Source: Spirochaetaceae bacterium
Lineage (GTDB): Bacteria; Spirochaetota; Spirochaetia; Treponematales; Rectinemataceae
Assembly: GCA_025358255.1 (NCBI GenBank)
Contig: JANYKC010000057.1
Span: 62,001 to 126,000, forward strand
Direction: 5' to 3'
DNA: 64,000 bases
Positions 55,625 to 62,977 of the stretch are shown here, piece after piece. The stretch's first letter is position 1. Each line of letters opens with the position of its first letter. The notes beneath the pieces are model-generated. The model searched no databases. It saw only the letters and a program-made list of their open reading frames with translations, and was not told the origin of the DNA. The position numbers were made by a program, and so were the translations under genes.

Positions 55625-56835
55625 TGCGAGTGGCCTCCAACCTGAAATCGAGGCTTTCCCGCCTAAGGGAGATGAAGGCCGGGGCGGAGGATCACCCATT
55701 CAAGACCCGCCCGTCGGCAGGAGGCCCCCGCCTCCCGACTTGCCTCGCCTCGTGGGAGAGGTTGGACGATTTTGTCTATACCCGTCGGCTGGTTTTTCCC
55801 TGCGCCTTCCCCGCCCTGGTCGATCCCCGGCCCTTCGCCCCACGGGGCATGGAGGACCATGAGGCCTACGCCGGGCCGCTCGAAAAAGGCAAGCTCCTTT
55901 TTTTCGATCTCGAGACAACCGGTCTTTCCGGCGGTTCTGGCACGGTCGCTTTCCTAGCCGCATTGGGAAGGATCGAAGGGGAAATCCTCGCCCTCGAGCA
56001 GGTCTTCCTCTCCGATTACCCGGGAGAGGGCATGTTCCTCGAGACGGTCTTGCGGCGCTTCCTGCCGGGGCTTGTCCTCGTGAGCTACAATGGCCGGGCC
56101 TTCGACATGCCCCTCCTGCGCACGCGCTGCGTCATGAACCGGATGGCCTCCCCGGCGCTTCCCCACCTGGACCTACTCCATTGCGCGCGCCGGCTCTGGA
56201 GGAGGAATTCGGGAGGCGCGTCGCTCGGCCTCCTCGAGGCCACGGTCCTGGGCAAGGAGCGCGGCGAGGACGTCCCTGGAGCGCGAATCCCGGCGATATG
56301 GTTCGACTTTCTCAGGACAGGGGGGACCGGCGAGCTAGGCGCGGTGCTTTCGCATAACGCGGAGGATGTAGCAAGCCTCGCCGCGCTTTTCGCCCTGGCC
56401 CAGCGGATATTCGATCAGCCCCTGCATCGTCCCGGGGGCAGCGGCATCGACTTGCTGTCCTTGGGGCGGAGCCTCATCGCGGCGGGAAGGGCTGGCGAGG
56501 GCGAGGCAGTGCTCGAGGAGGCCGCCTTGGGCGGAGACGATGGTGCCGCCATCCGGCTTTCCCGCCGCTACGCGAAAGCCGGCCGCCTCGCCGACAGGAA
56601 ACGGATGATGGGCATCCTTGGCGATGGCTTGGCATCGGAGATCGAGAAGGCCAAATACTGCGAGCACCAGCTCCGCGACTATGCGCAAGCCCTCCTCTGT
56701 GTGGAGCGGGCCATGGTGGTCCTGGGCCGCGAAGGGCCGCTCCACCTGTGGCGAAAAAGGAAGCCCTCGGACATCGCCGCCGAGCTGGAGCACCGCGCGC
56801 TCCGGCTTCGCAGGAAAATGGCTTCGGGGACCTGA
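55624..56835 (+). CDS. mrfB: MrfB/YprB-type DEDD exonuclease
   Basis: 403 residues; its ATG overlaps the mrfA stop (TGATG). The RNase H-like exonuclease core shows LLFFDLETTGLSGGSGTVAFLAAL, LVSYNGRAFDMPLLRTR and LSHNAEDVASLAALF, supplying the acidic DEDD residues. A TPR-like helical tail follows (AGRAGEGEAVLEEAALGGDDGAAIRLSRRYAKAG), as in B. subtilis YprB. In that organism MrfB degrades DNA after MrfA unwinding. Here the pair forms a clean two-gene operon. Confidence 0.9.
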   Translation: MRVASNLKSRLSRLREMKAGAEDHPFKTRPSAGGPRLPTCLASWERLDDFVYTRRLVFPCAFPALVDPRPFAPRGMEDHEAYAGPLEKGKLLFFDLETTGLSGGSGTVAFLAALGRIEGEILALEQVFLSDYPGEGMFLETVLRRFLPGLVLVSYNGRAFDMPLLRTRCVMNRMASPALPHLDLLHCARRLWRRNSGGASLGLLEATVLGKERGEDVPGARIPAIWFDFLRTGGTGELGAVLSHNAEDVASLAALFALAQRIFDQPLHRPGGSGIDLLSLGRSLIAAGRAGEGEAVLEEAALGGDDGAAIRLSRRYAKAGRLADRKRMMGILGDGLASEIEKAKYCEHQLRDYAQALLCVERAMVVLGREGPLHLWRKRKPSDIAAELEHRALRLRRKMASGT

Positions 56836-56877
56836 GGGCTCGAAAGCCGCTCCCGCGCGCGCTGTTTGCCGTCCTTG

Positions 56878-56976
56878 CTGACCCGGCGACCAAACATTGG
56901 CTTGGGCCCATGATTCTGACCCGCAGCGACGGGCCAGAATCATGGGAGAGCACACGATGTCATTTTGCCGGGTCAG
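56878..56976. repeat. 99-bp nested palindrome between mrfB and rlmN
   Basis: Outer arms CTGACCCGGC (56878-56887) and GCCGGGTCAG (56967-56976) enclose a second palindrome: CCCATGATTCTG (56907-56918) with CAGAATCATGGG (56935-56946), extended after one mismatch by CCCG/CGGG around a 6-base loop. The rlmN stop codon lies in the right outer arm. The form resembles a miniature inverted-repeat or REP-like element. A dual-purpose terminator is the alternative, but no T run follows on either strand. Confidence 0.6.
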
Positions 56977-57995
56977 TCAGCCTTGAGCGTGTCCCCTAGC
57001 TGTCCGCAGGCGCCCATGACGCCCCTGCCACGTCGCATGCGGCGGGAAGCCTCGATGCCGGCCGACTCAAGCACGGCGAGGTAGGCCTCCAGCTCGGCGC
57101 GGCTTGGCTCCGAGAAGGGAAGGCCGGGCACCTTGTTCCAGGGGATCACGTTGACCTGGACATGGAGTCCATCCGCCCAGGTGACCAGGGCGCGCGCCGC
57201 TTCGGCGCCGGAATTCCTCCCGCCCATGAGGGCGGCTTCCAGGGTGACGCGCTCGCCGGTTTTTCCCTGGTATTCCATGAGGGCGGCCTTGAGCTCCGAC
57301 AGCGGCCAGCGCTTGTTCACGGGCATGAGCTCATCCCTGATGGAGTCGATGGCAGAGGTGAGGGAAATGGCCAGGCGCACCTGTGGACCGTTGGCCGCGA
57401 GGTCCATGATCCCCGGGACCACGCCGCAGGTCGAAATGGTGATCTTGCGGCGGGAGAGGCCGATGCCAGCCGGATCGGTGAGGATTTCGATGGCACGACG
57501 GACAGGGCCCAGATTGAGGAGGGGCTCGCCCATGCCCATGAATACCACATTGGAAAGCCTGCCGCTCCTTGTCTCGAGGTGGTGGAACTGCTCCATGATC
57601 TCCGCGGCGTCCAGGTCCCGAAGGAAGCCAAGGCTGCCGGTCTTGCAGAAGGCGCAATCCATCGGGCAGCCCACCTGGCAGGAGAGGCATGCGGTTCTGC
57701 GCCCTTCAAGGTCCTCAAGCGTGACGCATTCGATGGCTGCACCGTCGGCCAGCCGGAGCTGGAGCTTCAGGGAGCCGTCATCATCCGCAAGCCTACGGGA
57801 GACTTCGGTGCAATAGATCTTTGGGAAGAGCGCTTCCAGCCGCTTGCGTTCCACGGCGGCCAGGTCGCTCATCTGCGCAAAGCCGGTGGCGCCGCGGGAA
57901 AGCCATTTATAGACCTGCTTGCCCCGGAAGGCTTCCCTGAAGGAACAGGCCTCCACGATTTCGGAGGCCTGCATGCCAGTCAAAGTATGTTCCAT
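56973..57995 (-). CDS. rlmN: 23S rRNA (adenine2503-C2)-methyltransferase RlmN
   Basis: 340 residues. Radical SAM methyltransferase with C-P-M-D-C-A-F-C (CxxxCxxC for the 4Fe-4S cluster), preceded by TACLSCQVG, and the second methyl-carrier cysteine near the end in RRGRGVMGACGQL. VVFMGMGEPLLNL and ISTCGVVPGI are family blocks. It also modifies tRNA A37 in some bacteria. It is the last gene of a leftward group after two TPR genes (25 bases from the previous stop). The ribosome site is weak. Confidence 0.96.
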   Translation of the reverse strand: MEHTLTGMQASEIVEACSFREAFRGKQVYKWLSRGATGFAQMSDLAAVERKRLEALFPKIYCTEVSRRLADDDGSLKLQLRLADGAAIECVTLEDLEGRRTACLSCQVGCPMDCAFCKTGSLGFLRDLDAAEIMEQFHHLETRSGRLSNVVFMGMGEPLLNLGPVRRAIEILTDPAGIGLSRRKITISTCGVVPGIMDLAANGPQVRLAISLTSAIDSIRDELMPVNKRWPLSELKAALMEYQGKTGERVTLEAALMGGRNSGAEAARALVTWADGLHVQVNVIPWNKVPGLPFSEPSRAELEAYLAVLESAGIEASRRMRRGRGVMGACGQLGDTLKAD

Positions 57996-58019
57996 GTTTG
58001 TCCGAAGCCCTGCTCGGGG

Positions 58020-59165
58020 CTATGCGCGCTGGAGCTTGGCGATGGCGTCCTGGACATAGATGTTCCGGATGCCGAGGCGCTGGAAATCCATGAGGATATC
58101 GAGAGCCTTGGCTTTTTCGTCCGTCGCCACATAGCATTGCGAAAGTTCGAGATAAAGGCGGTAATTTTTCGGATCATTCTGGGTGAGTTTCTTGAGGGAA
58201 ACGATGGCTTCCTGGTATCTCCCCTGCATGCGGGCGATTACAGCAAGGCCCAGGACCGCGTAGACATCGAACTCGATGTTGAGGGCCTTCTCATAATAGA
58301 CAGCCGCCTCATCGTATTTTTCCATGGAGCGGTACGCGTCCCCGCCCCGGGTCAGGATCACCTTGTTGCGGGGATCCTTGGCAAGGATGCGGTTCCAGTA
58401 ATCCAGGGAAAGCTCCGGCCTTCCTGTCCCGCGATAGCAGTCGGCCAAGCCGAAAAGGGCATAGAAGTTCTCCGGTTCCATATTCAACGCCTGCTCGAAA
58501 TAGGGCACGCCGGAATCGAATTGCTTGAGCTTGCGGTAGCAGTTCCCGATGGATGTCAGCACCCGGATATCGACATCGGCTCCCTGCAATTCGACCATGC
58601 GCTGCCAATAGCCTAGCGCGTCCTTGTATTCCTTGAAGTCGTAATGAAGGTGTCCGAGGCCGATCAAGGCATAGGCATTGTCGGTCTCCATCTCCAGGAC
58701 GCGAAGGTAGATGGCCTTGGACTTGCGGAAATCCCGCACTTTCCGGTATGCGTCGGCCACCCTCGTGAGCACGGTGATGTTCTTGTTGTCGTGGAGGAGG
58801 TATTGCTCCCATATCTCGATGGCTTTCTGGTATTGGTTCAGGGCCTTATAGCAGTCAGCCAGGCCAAAAAGCGCGTAGTTGTTGCCAGGATGATAGACGA
58901 GGCATTTCTTGTAATGGTCGACCGCATCACGATAGGAACCGTGCTTCCGGGCGGCGTCACCGAGGCCCACGAGGGCATAGTTGTTTTCGCGGTCGCGCTC
59001 GAGGATGCGGGCAAAGCACTCCTCCGCCTCTTCTATCCGGTTTTCCTTGAGGTACTGGTAACCGTGCTTGGACAGGTCGGCGATCTCGGCGAGTTCAGGG
59101 CTTTGGCTTTCCCTCGGCGGAAAACTGTCTTTCGGGAAGCCTTCATGATTGGGCAGGTCGCTCAT
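58020..59165 (-). CDS. Tetratricopeptide-repeat protein
   Basis: 381 residues with about nine TPR units from residue 30 on, each of the 34-residue form (YALVGLGDAARKHGSYRDAVDHYKKCLVYHPGN; YALFGLADCYKALNQYQKAIEIWEQYLLHD; KVILTRGGDAYRSMEKYDEAAVYYEKALNIE). No signal peptide, so cytosolic. Its start overlaps the end of the upstream small gene by 23 bases. Partners are unknown. Confidence 0.85.
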   Translation of the reverse strand: MSDLPNHEGFPKDSFPPRESQSPELAEIADLSKHGYQYLKENRIEEAEECFARILERDRENNYALVGLGDAARKHGSYRDAVDHYKKCLVYHPGNNYALFGLADCYKALNQYQKAIEIWEQYLLHDNKNITVLTRVADAYRKVRDFRKSKAIYLRVLEMETDNAYALIGLGHLHYDFKEYKDALGYWQRMVELQGADVDIRVLTSIGNCYRKLKQFDSGVPYFEQALNMEPENFYALFGLADCYRGTGRPELSLDYWNRILAKDPRNKVILTRGGDAYRSMEKYDEAAVYYEKALNIEFDVYAVLGLAVIARMQGRYQEAIVSLKKLTQNDPKNYRLYLELSQCYVATDEKAKALDILMDFQRLGIRNIYVQDAIAKLQRA

Positions 59166-59502
59166 TTTCTTCCTCTTTCTGGTTCAGTAATTTTTGTATG
59201 GCAAGGACGGCCAGTTCCACGATCGCACCACTCCGTTTCTCATCATGCGCGAGCCAGTACATCTTGAGTGCATCGACCGGGCGTCGATCCTTCCAGTACT
59301 TGTCCCCTACACGAATAAGGCCGTCGGAATAGCCCGTGGTCTGGAAAATCCTCCGTGCCGTCTCGAGTTCCCCGCGATTGAAAAACTCATTGCCCTTTCG
59401 ATTGAGCTTTGCCTTTTCCTCACCGGGGAGCGCTTTTCGCGGGCCGTCGGAGGATTTAATGAGGCTTTCACCGGAAAATCGATCAAACGCTTTTTTGTCC
59501 AT
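59143..59502 (-). CDS. Small helical protein with TPR-like unit
   Basis: 119 residues from ATG 59502. The first 45 residues are polar (KKAFDRFSGESLIKSS). The rest forms one or two TPR-like helical pairs (RKGNEFFNRGELETARRIFQTTGYSDGLIRVGDKYWKDRRPVDALKMYWLAHD). A consensus promoter lies 20 bases upstream, so the predicted mRNA leader is only about 13 bases and carries no ribosome site. It overlaps the larger TPR gene and probably acts with it. Confidence 0.75.
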   Translation of the reverse strand: MDKKAFDRFSGESLIKSSDGPRKALPGEEKAKLNRKGNEFFNRGELETARRIFQTTGYSDGLIRVGDKYWKDRRPVDALKMYWLAHDEKRSGAIVELAVLAIQKLLNQKEEENERPAQS

Positions 59503-59521
59503 ACAATTGGCCGTCTTTAAA

Positions 59522-59550
59522 ATTATACCGGGAAATATTGAAATAGGCAA
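59522..59550 (-). promoter_or_regulatory. Strong sigma70 promoter of the TPR-TPR-rlmN operon
   Basis: Leftward: TTGCCT (59550-59545), a 17-base spacer and a perfect TATAAT (59527-59522). The predicted start near 59515 is about 13 bases before the ATG at 59502. Confidence 0.75.
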
Positions 59551-59615
59551 CCGTTCTCGATTTTCTCCAATTAGCGCGCTATTTTAATATACCGAGGCCT
59601 TCGAGGGAGGACCGC

Positions 59616-59810
59616 ATGGATAGAGAACGCACCGAGTTTCGACCTCTAGAAGGGAAATGCAGGATTCCCTTCGTTTCCAGCTATTCCGACCTGGAGGAAT
59701 TCCCGGACCCCCGTTTGTTTCTCCAAGAGATGGCCATCGACGAGGGCCCCCATCCCTTTGTCGAGCCTGCGGCGCGCTTGAATTCCTACCTCCGCATGAT
59801 CGACCACTAG
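59616..59810 (+). CDS. Small hypothetical protein
   Basis: 64 residues, acidic at the centre (SYSDLEEFPDPRLFLQEMAIDEGPH). GGGAGG lies 6 bases before the ATG, and TAATAT at 59585-59590 is a fair -10. No signal peptide or known domain. It converges on rsmD with 12 bases between stops. The good ribosome site and own promoter argue that it is real. Confidence 0.55.
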   Translation: MDRERTEFRPLEGKCRIPFVSSYSDLEEFPDPRLFLQEMAIDEGPHPFVEPAARLNSYLRMIDH

Positions 59811-59822
59811 AATGCGCCCGTC

Positions 59823-60371
59823 TCACGCCTGCTCATCGTTTTTCCGATAAAACCTCACGATTGACCTTCCATATTCCCTCTCATCCTCGAGCGAAAGCTT
59901 ACCAACGGTCTGGGGCAACTTTTCTTGCCGCGGAAAATGGATGAGCACGAGTCCCTTGCCCGCCACGGTCACCCCGTCGGAAAGCCGCCCCAGGAGCTCG
60001 ATGCGGAAACGATAGGGAAAGGGCGGGTCGCAGAAAACGATCGAGAAGGGATGCCGATTTCGCAGGAGAAAGCGCTCGACCGGCATCGAATGACACTCGA
60101 TCCGCTCCTCCGCCACCGAGACATTCTTGAGGAGATTTGGGAACTTGTCGGGATCCTTCTCGATGCATGCCACGGGGGAGGCGCCCCGGCTCGCAGCCTC
60201 AAGTCCAAGGATCCCCGATCCGGAAAAAAGGTCCAGGAAGGACAGCCCCGTGAGGTCACCCAGGATGGCGAATACAGATTCGCGCATCTTGTCCATTGCC
60301 GGCCGGATTTCGAGGCTTCCGCGCTCGACATTGATTGTCCTGCCGCAGTATTTTCCGCCGGTCACCCTCAT
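59823..60371 (-). CDS. rsmD: 16S rRNA (guanine966-N2)-methyltransferase RsmD
   Basis: 182 residues. RsmD signatures: RVTGGKYCGRTI, RPAMDKMRESVFAIL, the SAM-binding FLDLFSGSGILGLEAASRGA, and the catalytic DPPFPY. It methylates G966 of 16S rRNA in assembled 30S subunits. It starts one base after the smpB stop, so the two share a message. Nothing is unusual. Confidence 0.94.
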   Translation of the reverse strand: MRVTGGKYCGRTINVERGSLEIRPAMDKMRESVFAILGDLTGLSFLDLFSGSGILGLEAASRGASPVACIEKDPDKFPNLLKNVSVAEERIECHSMPVERFLLRNRHPFSIVFCDPPFPYRFRIELLGRLSDGVTVAGKGLVLIHFPRQEKLPQTVGKLSLEDEREYGRSIVRFYRKNDEQA

Positions 60372-60372
60372 G

Positions 60373-60840
60373 CTATTCCTTTCCGCGGCTTCTGATGGCG
60401 CGGTGCATGTCGCGATCCATGTCCCGTTCCTTGATATCAGAGCGCTTGTCGTAGAGTTTCTTCCCCTTGCACAGGCCCAGCTCGATCTTGACGAGGCCTT
60501 TTTTCAGGTAGACGGAGAGGGGCACGAGAGTATAGCCCTTTTCGCGCACACGACGGTCTATGCGCTTGATCTCCGCCGCATGAAGGAGGAGTTTCTTGGG
60601 CCTGTCGGGATCATGGTTGAATATCGAGGAGAAGACATACTCATTCACGTGGAAATTGCGCAGCCATACCTCGCCATCCCTCACTTCTCCGAAGGCATCA
60701 GGGAAGGAAAGGTGATGATCCTTGATGGATTTGACTTCCGTTCCGAAAAGCTGTATTCCGCATTCGAAGCACTCTTCCACGGAATAATTGAAGCGCGCAC
60801 GCCGGTTTTGCGCGACTACCTTGACGCCATCGGGAATCAT
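60373..60840 (-). CDS. smpB: SsrA-binding protein SmpB
   Basis: 155 residues from ATG 60840, with GAGGAGC upstream. SmpB blocks: KVVAQNRRARFNYSVEECFECGIQLFGTEVKSIK, LRNFHVNEYVF, LLLHAAEIKRIDRRVREKGYTLVPLSVYLKKGLVKIELGLCKGKKLYDKR. The basic tail that enters the mRNA channel is present (DIKERDMDRDMHRAIRSRGK). It works with tmRNA to rescue stalled ribosomes; the ssrA gene itself is not in this window. Confidence 0.96.
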   Translation of the reverse strand: MIPDGVKVVAQNRRARFNYSVEECFECGIQLFGTEVKSIKDHHLSFPDAFGEVRDGEVWLRNFHVNEYVFSSIFNHDPDRPKKLLLHAAEIKRIDRRVREKGYTLVPLSVYLKKGLVKIELGLCKGKKLYDKRSDIKERDMDRDMHRAIRSRGKE

Positions 60841-60893
60841 AGCTGCTCCTCGCCTCCGGTCCGCGTTCCGCGACACAAAGCCTCGGACGCGGA

Positions 60894-60922
60894 AGTATAG
60901 GAACCGACCTCCTCCTTGTCAA
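60894..60922 (-). promoter_or_regulatory. Near-consensus sigma70 promoter of smpB-rsmD
   Basis: Leftward: TTGACA (60922-60917), a 17-base spacer and TATACT (60899-60894). The predicted start near 60887 leaves a leader of about 47 bases. The -35 overlaps the lepB -35 on the other strand. Confidence 0.75.
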
Positions 60923-60944
60923 CGCAAGTGTAGCATGCTAGTGT
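60916..60944 (+). promoter_or_regulatory. Putative lepB promoter sharing its -35 region with smpB
   Basis: TTGTCA (60916-60921), a 17-base spacer and TAGTGT (60939-60944). The predicted start near 60951 is only about 5 bases before the lepB ATG, implying an almost leaderless message. Confidence 0.55.
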
Positions 60945-60955
60945 TTGGCTAGCAT
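60935..60955 (+). repeat. Inverted repeat ATGCTAG-N7-CTAGCAT abutting the lepB start codon
   Basis: Arms at 60935-60941 and 60949-60955. It spans the predicted -10 and start site and ends just before the ATG at 60956. This fits a repressor operator. Confidence 0.45.
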
Positions 60956-61693
60956 ATGCCAATCCTATCAAGCAGAAAATCCTATGCGCAGACCGTCGAA
61001 AGCAGGCGGCATTTCTTTGCGAGGCTGAGGGTGCTCCTCCTCGTCTTCCTGGCCTTCGAGCTGGTCGCCGGCCTTTTATTCATGGCCGTTTCGGTTTCAT
61101 CCAAGTCCATGGCGCCGACCATAGCCGCGGAGGATCGTCTTCTGGCTACCCCCCTCCTGTACGGCCCTGCAACCTTCCTCGGCAAGTTGCCCGCCCTGGT
61201 GAAACCCGCACGGGGCGACATTGCCCTCATCGATCCGCCTTATGCCGAAAGACCCGCATTCCTCGCCGCGGTCACGGACGCGCTTTTGCGTTTCCTGACC
61301 TTCCAGCGCTTTTCACCCTTGGCCGCAAAAGGATCTGCCCTCAAGGGACCCTTCATCGAGAGGGTCATCGCCTTGCCCGGAGACACGGTCGAGATGGAGG
61401 ATTTCATCTTCAAGGTGAAGACTTCGGAGAGCGGGCATTTCCTCACGGAGTTCGAGCTTTCTGAGCACAGGTATGATATCTCCAAGCCTGACTTGCCCCA
61501 GGGTTGGAGTGAGGACTATCCACTTTCGGGAAGGATGCGCCCCATCGTCCTTGGCAAGGACGAGTACTTTGTCGCAGGGGATAATCGTGGCGCTTCCAGC
61601 GATTCCCGTCTTTGGGGTCCCATAGGGAAAAGCCATTTCAAGGCCAAGGCGCTTCTTCGCTATTGGCCTTTCCGGCATTTTGGCCTTCCCTGA
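60956..61693 (+). CDS. lepB: Signal peptidase I homologue with atypical general-base site
   Basis: 245 residues. A membrane helix (about 25-48) precedes the S26 box SSKSMAPT with nucleophile Ser51. The region that normally reads K-R-x-x-G-L-P-G-D is here FIERVIALPGDTVE, so Glu135 stands where the catalytic lysine is expected. FVAGDNRGASSDSRLWGPI (box E) is intact. It should cleave signal peptides outside the inner membrane, if active. A paralogue with lysine may exist elsewhere. No ribosome site is seen. Confidence 0.85.
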   Translation: MPILSSRKSYAQTVESRRHFFARLRVLLLVFLAFELVAGLLFMAVSVSSKSMAPTIAAEDRLLATPLLYGPATFLGKLPALVKPARGDIALIDPPYAERPAFLAAVTDALLRFLTFQRFSPLAAKGSALKGPFIERVIALPGDTVEMEDFIFKVKTSESGHFLTEFELSEHRYDISKPDLPQGWSEDYPLSGRMRPIVLGKDEYFVAGDNRGASSDSRLWGPIGKSHFKAKALLRYWPFRHFGLP

Positions 61694-61704
61694 AGAAGGG
61701 AGCC

Positions 61705-62964
61705 ATGGATGTCGCCAGCCGTTGGGAGGCCCCGAGATCCCTCTATGTCCATGTCCCGTTCTGCAGGTCAAAATGTGCCTATTGCGATTTCTTTTCCCTT
61801 CCCATGGAGGGCATGGATACAGGCATATTCGCCGCTTGGGTAGAAGCGACCTTGAACCGGCTGGAAACCTGTCTCCGGCGATTCCCTCCCCAACGGAACC
61901 CTGCTTTCGACACGGTCTATATTGGCGGAGGCACGCCCTCGATCCTGCCCGGTGACCAGCTCTCCCGCCTCTTCCTGGGCATAGTCAAGCGCGCGGGCCA
62001 GCCCATCGAATGGACCATGGAGGCGAATCCCGAAAGCCTCTGCGACGATGTCCTTGATCGCATGGAAGCGGCTGGCCTCACCCGCCTCTCCTTGGGCATA
62101 CAAAGCCTGGACGACGAAGTCCTGCGGCTTCTCGACCGACCGGCGCGCCGCGATGCCTGCGAGACCGCGCTATCTAGCGCCCTGTCGCGGGAGGGGTTGC
62201 TCGTTTCGGTCGACCTCATCGCCGGGCTTCCCCGCAAGGACGCTCTGGCCAGCGAGGCGCGAGCGCTTGTCGACTTCGGCGTCGACCACCTTTCGATCTA
62301 TGACCTGGTCCTCGAAGAGGGGAGTCCCCTTGCTTCCCGGGTCAGGGCAGGGGAAGTCCTGCTGCCGGGAGAGGACGAGGCCGCCTCGGAGCGCGAATCC
62401 GCCGATGCATTTCTGGACCAGGTGGGATTCAGGCGATATGAGATCTCGAATTTCGCGCCGATCGGGAAGGAATGCCTGCACAACCTGGCCTATTGGCACA
62501 TGGATTCCTACCTCGGGATCGGCCCCGGCGCGGTTTCGACGCTGCAGGAGTTGCCAGATCCGGATTCGCCTCCCGGATCGAGGGGGTTCTCCCTGCGGAT
62601 CGAGGAAGGCCGGGAGCTTGGTGAATTCGTCGCGGGAAGGCAGGATGCGGCCGCCGAAATGCGCATCGAGCCCAAGGATTCGGCCATCGAAAGCATTATG
62701 ATGGCTATGAGAACTGTTTACGGCCTTGATACCCGCTTTTTCGAGGAACGCTTTGGCATCGGCGTTTCATCGCTCCTTGGCCAGAGCCTCGAAAAATGGA
62801 AAGGGCTATTGGTGCCAGCCCAGGCCTGGTTCCCCGCGGATCCAGCCAGGCTATCGGATGCAGGCGAGGGCATTGCCCTTGGAGGCGCCGGCATGGACAT
62901 CCTGAATCGCTTCTTGGTGGACTGCATGCTGGAGCTTGAGTCGAAATTTCCCGAGTTTACCTAA
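61705..62964 (+). CDS. hemW: HemW-like radical SAM protein (heme chaperone)
   Basis: 419 residues from ATG 61705 (AAGGGAG upstream). The radical SAM cluster motif is C-R-S-K-C-A-Y-C-D-F in SLYVHVPFC context. The residue after the third Cys pair is Phe rather than Cys, the usual difference between HemW and the decarboxylase HemN. FDTVYIGGGTPSIL, EANPESL, TRLSLGIQSLDDEVL and ISNFAPIGKECLHNLAYW follow. HemW binds heme and passes it to haem enzymes; it is widespread even where haem synthesis is absent. It lies 11 bases after lepB. Confidence 0.9.
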   Translation: MDVASRWEAPRSLYVHVPFCRSKCAYCDFFSLPMEGMDTGIFAAWVEATLNRLETCLRRFPPQRNPAFDTVYIGGGTPSILPGDQLSRLFLGIVKRAGQPIEWTMEANPESLCDDVLDRMEAAGLTRLSLGIQSLDDEVLRLLDRPARRDACETALSSALSREGLLVSVDLIAGLPRKDALASEARALVDFGVDHLSIYDLVLEEGSPLASRVRAGEVLLPGEDEAASERESADAFLDQVGFRRYEISNFAPIGKECLHNLAYWHMDSYLGIGPGAVSTLQELPDPDSPPGSRGFSLRIEEGRELGEFVAGRQDAAAEMRIEPKDSAIESIMMAMRTVYGLDTRFFEERFGIGVSSLLGQSLEKWKGLLVPAQAWFPADPARLSDAGEGIALGGAGMDILNRFLVDCMLELESKFPEFT

Positions 62965-62977
62965 TAGGAGCGCGTTC

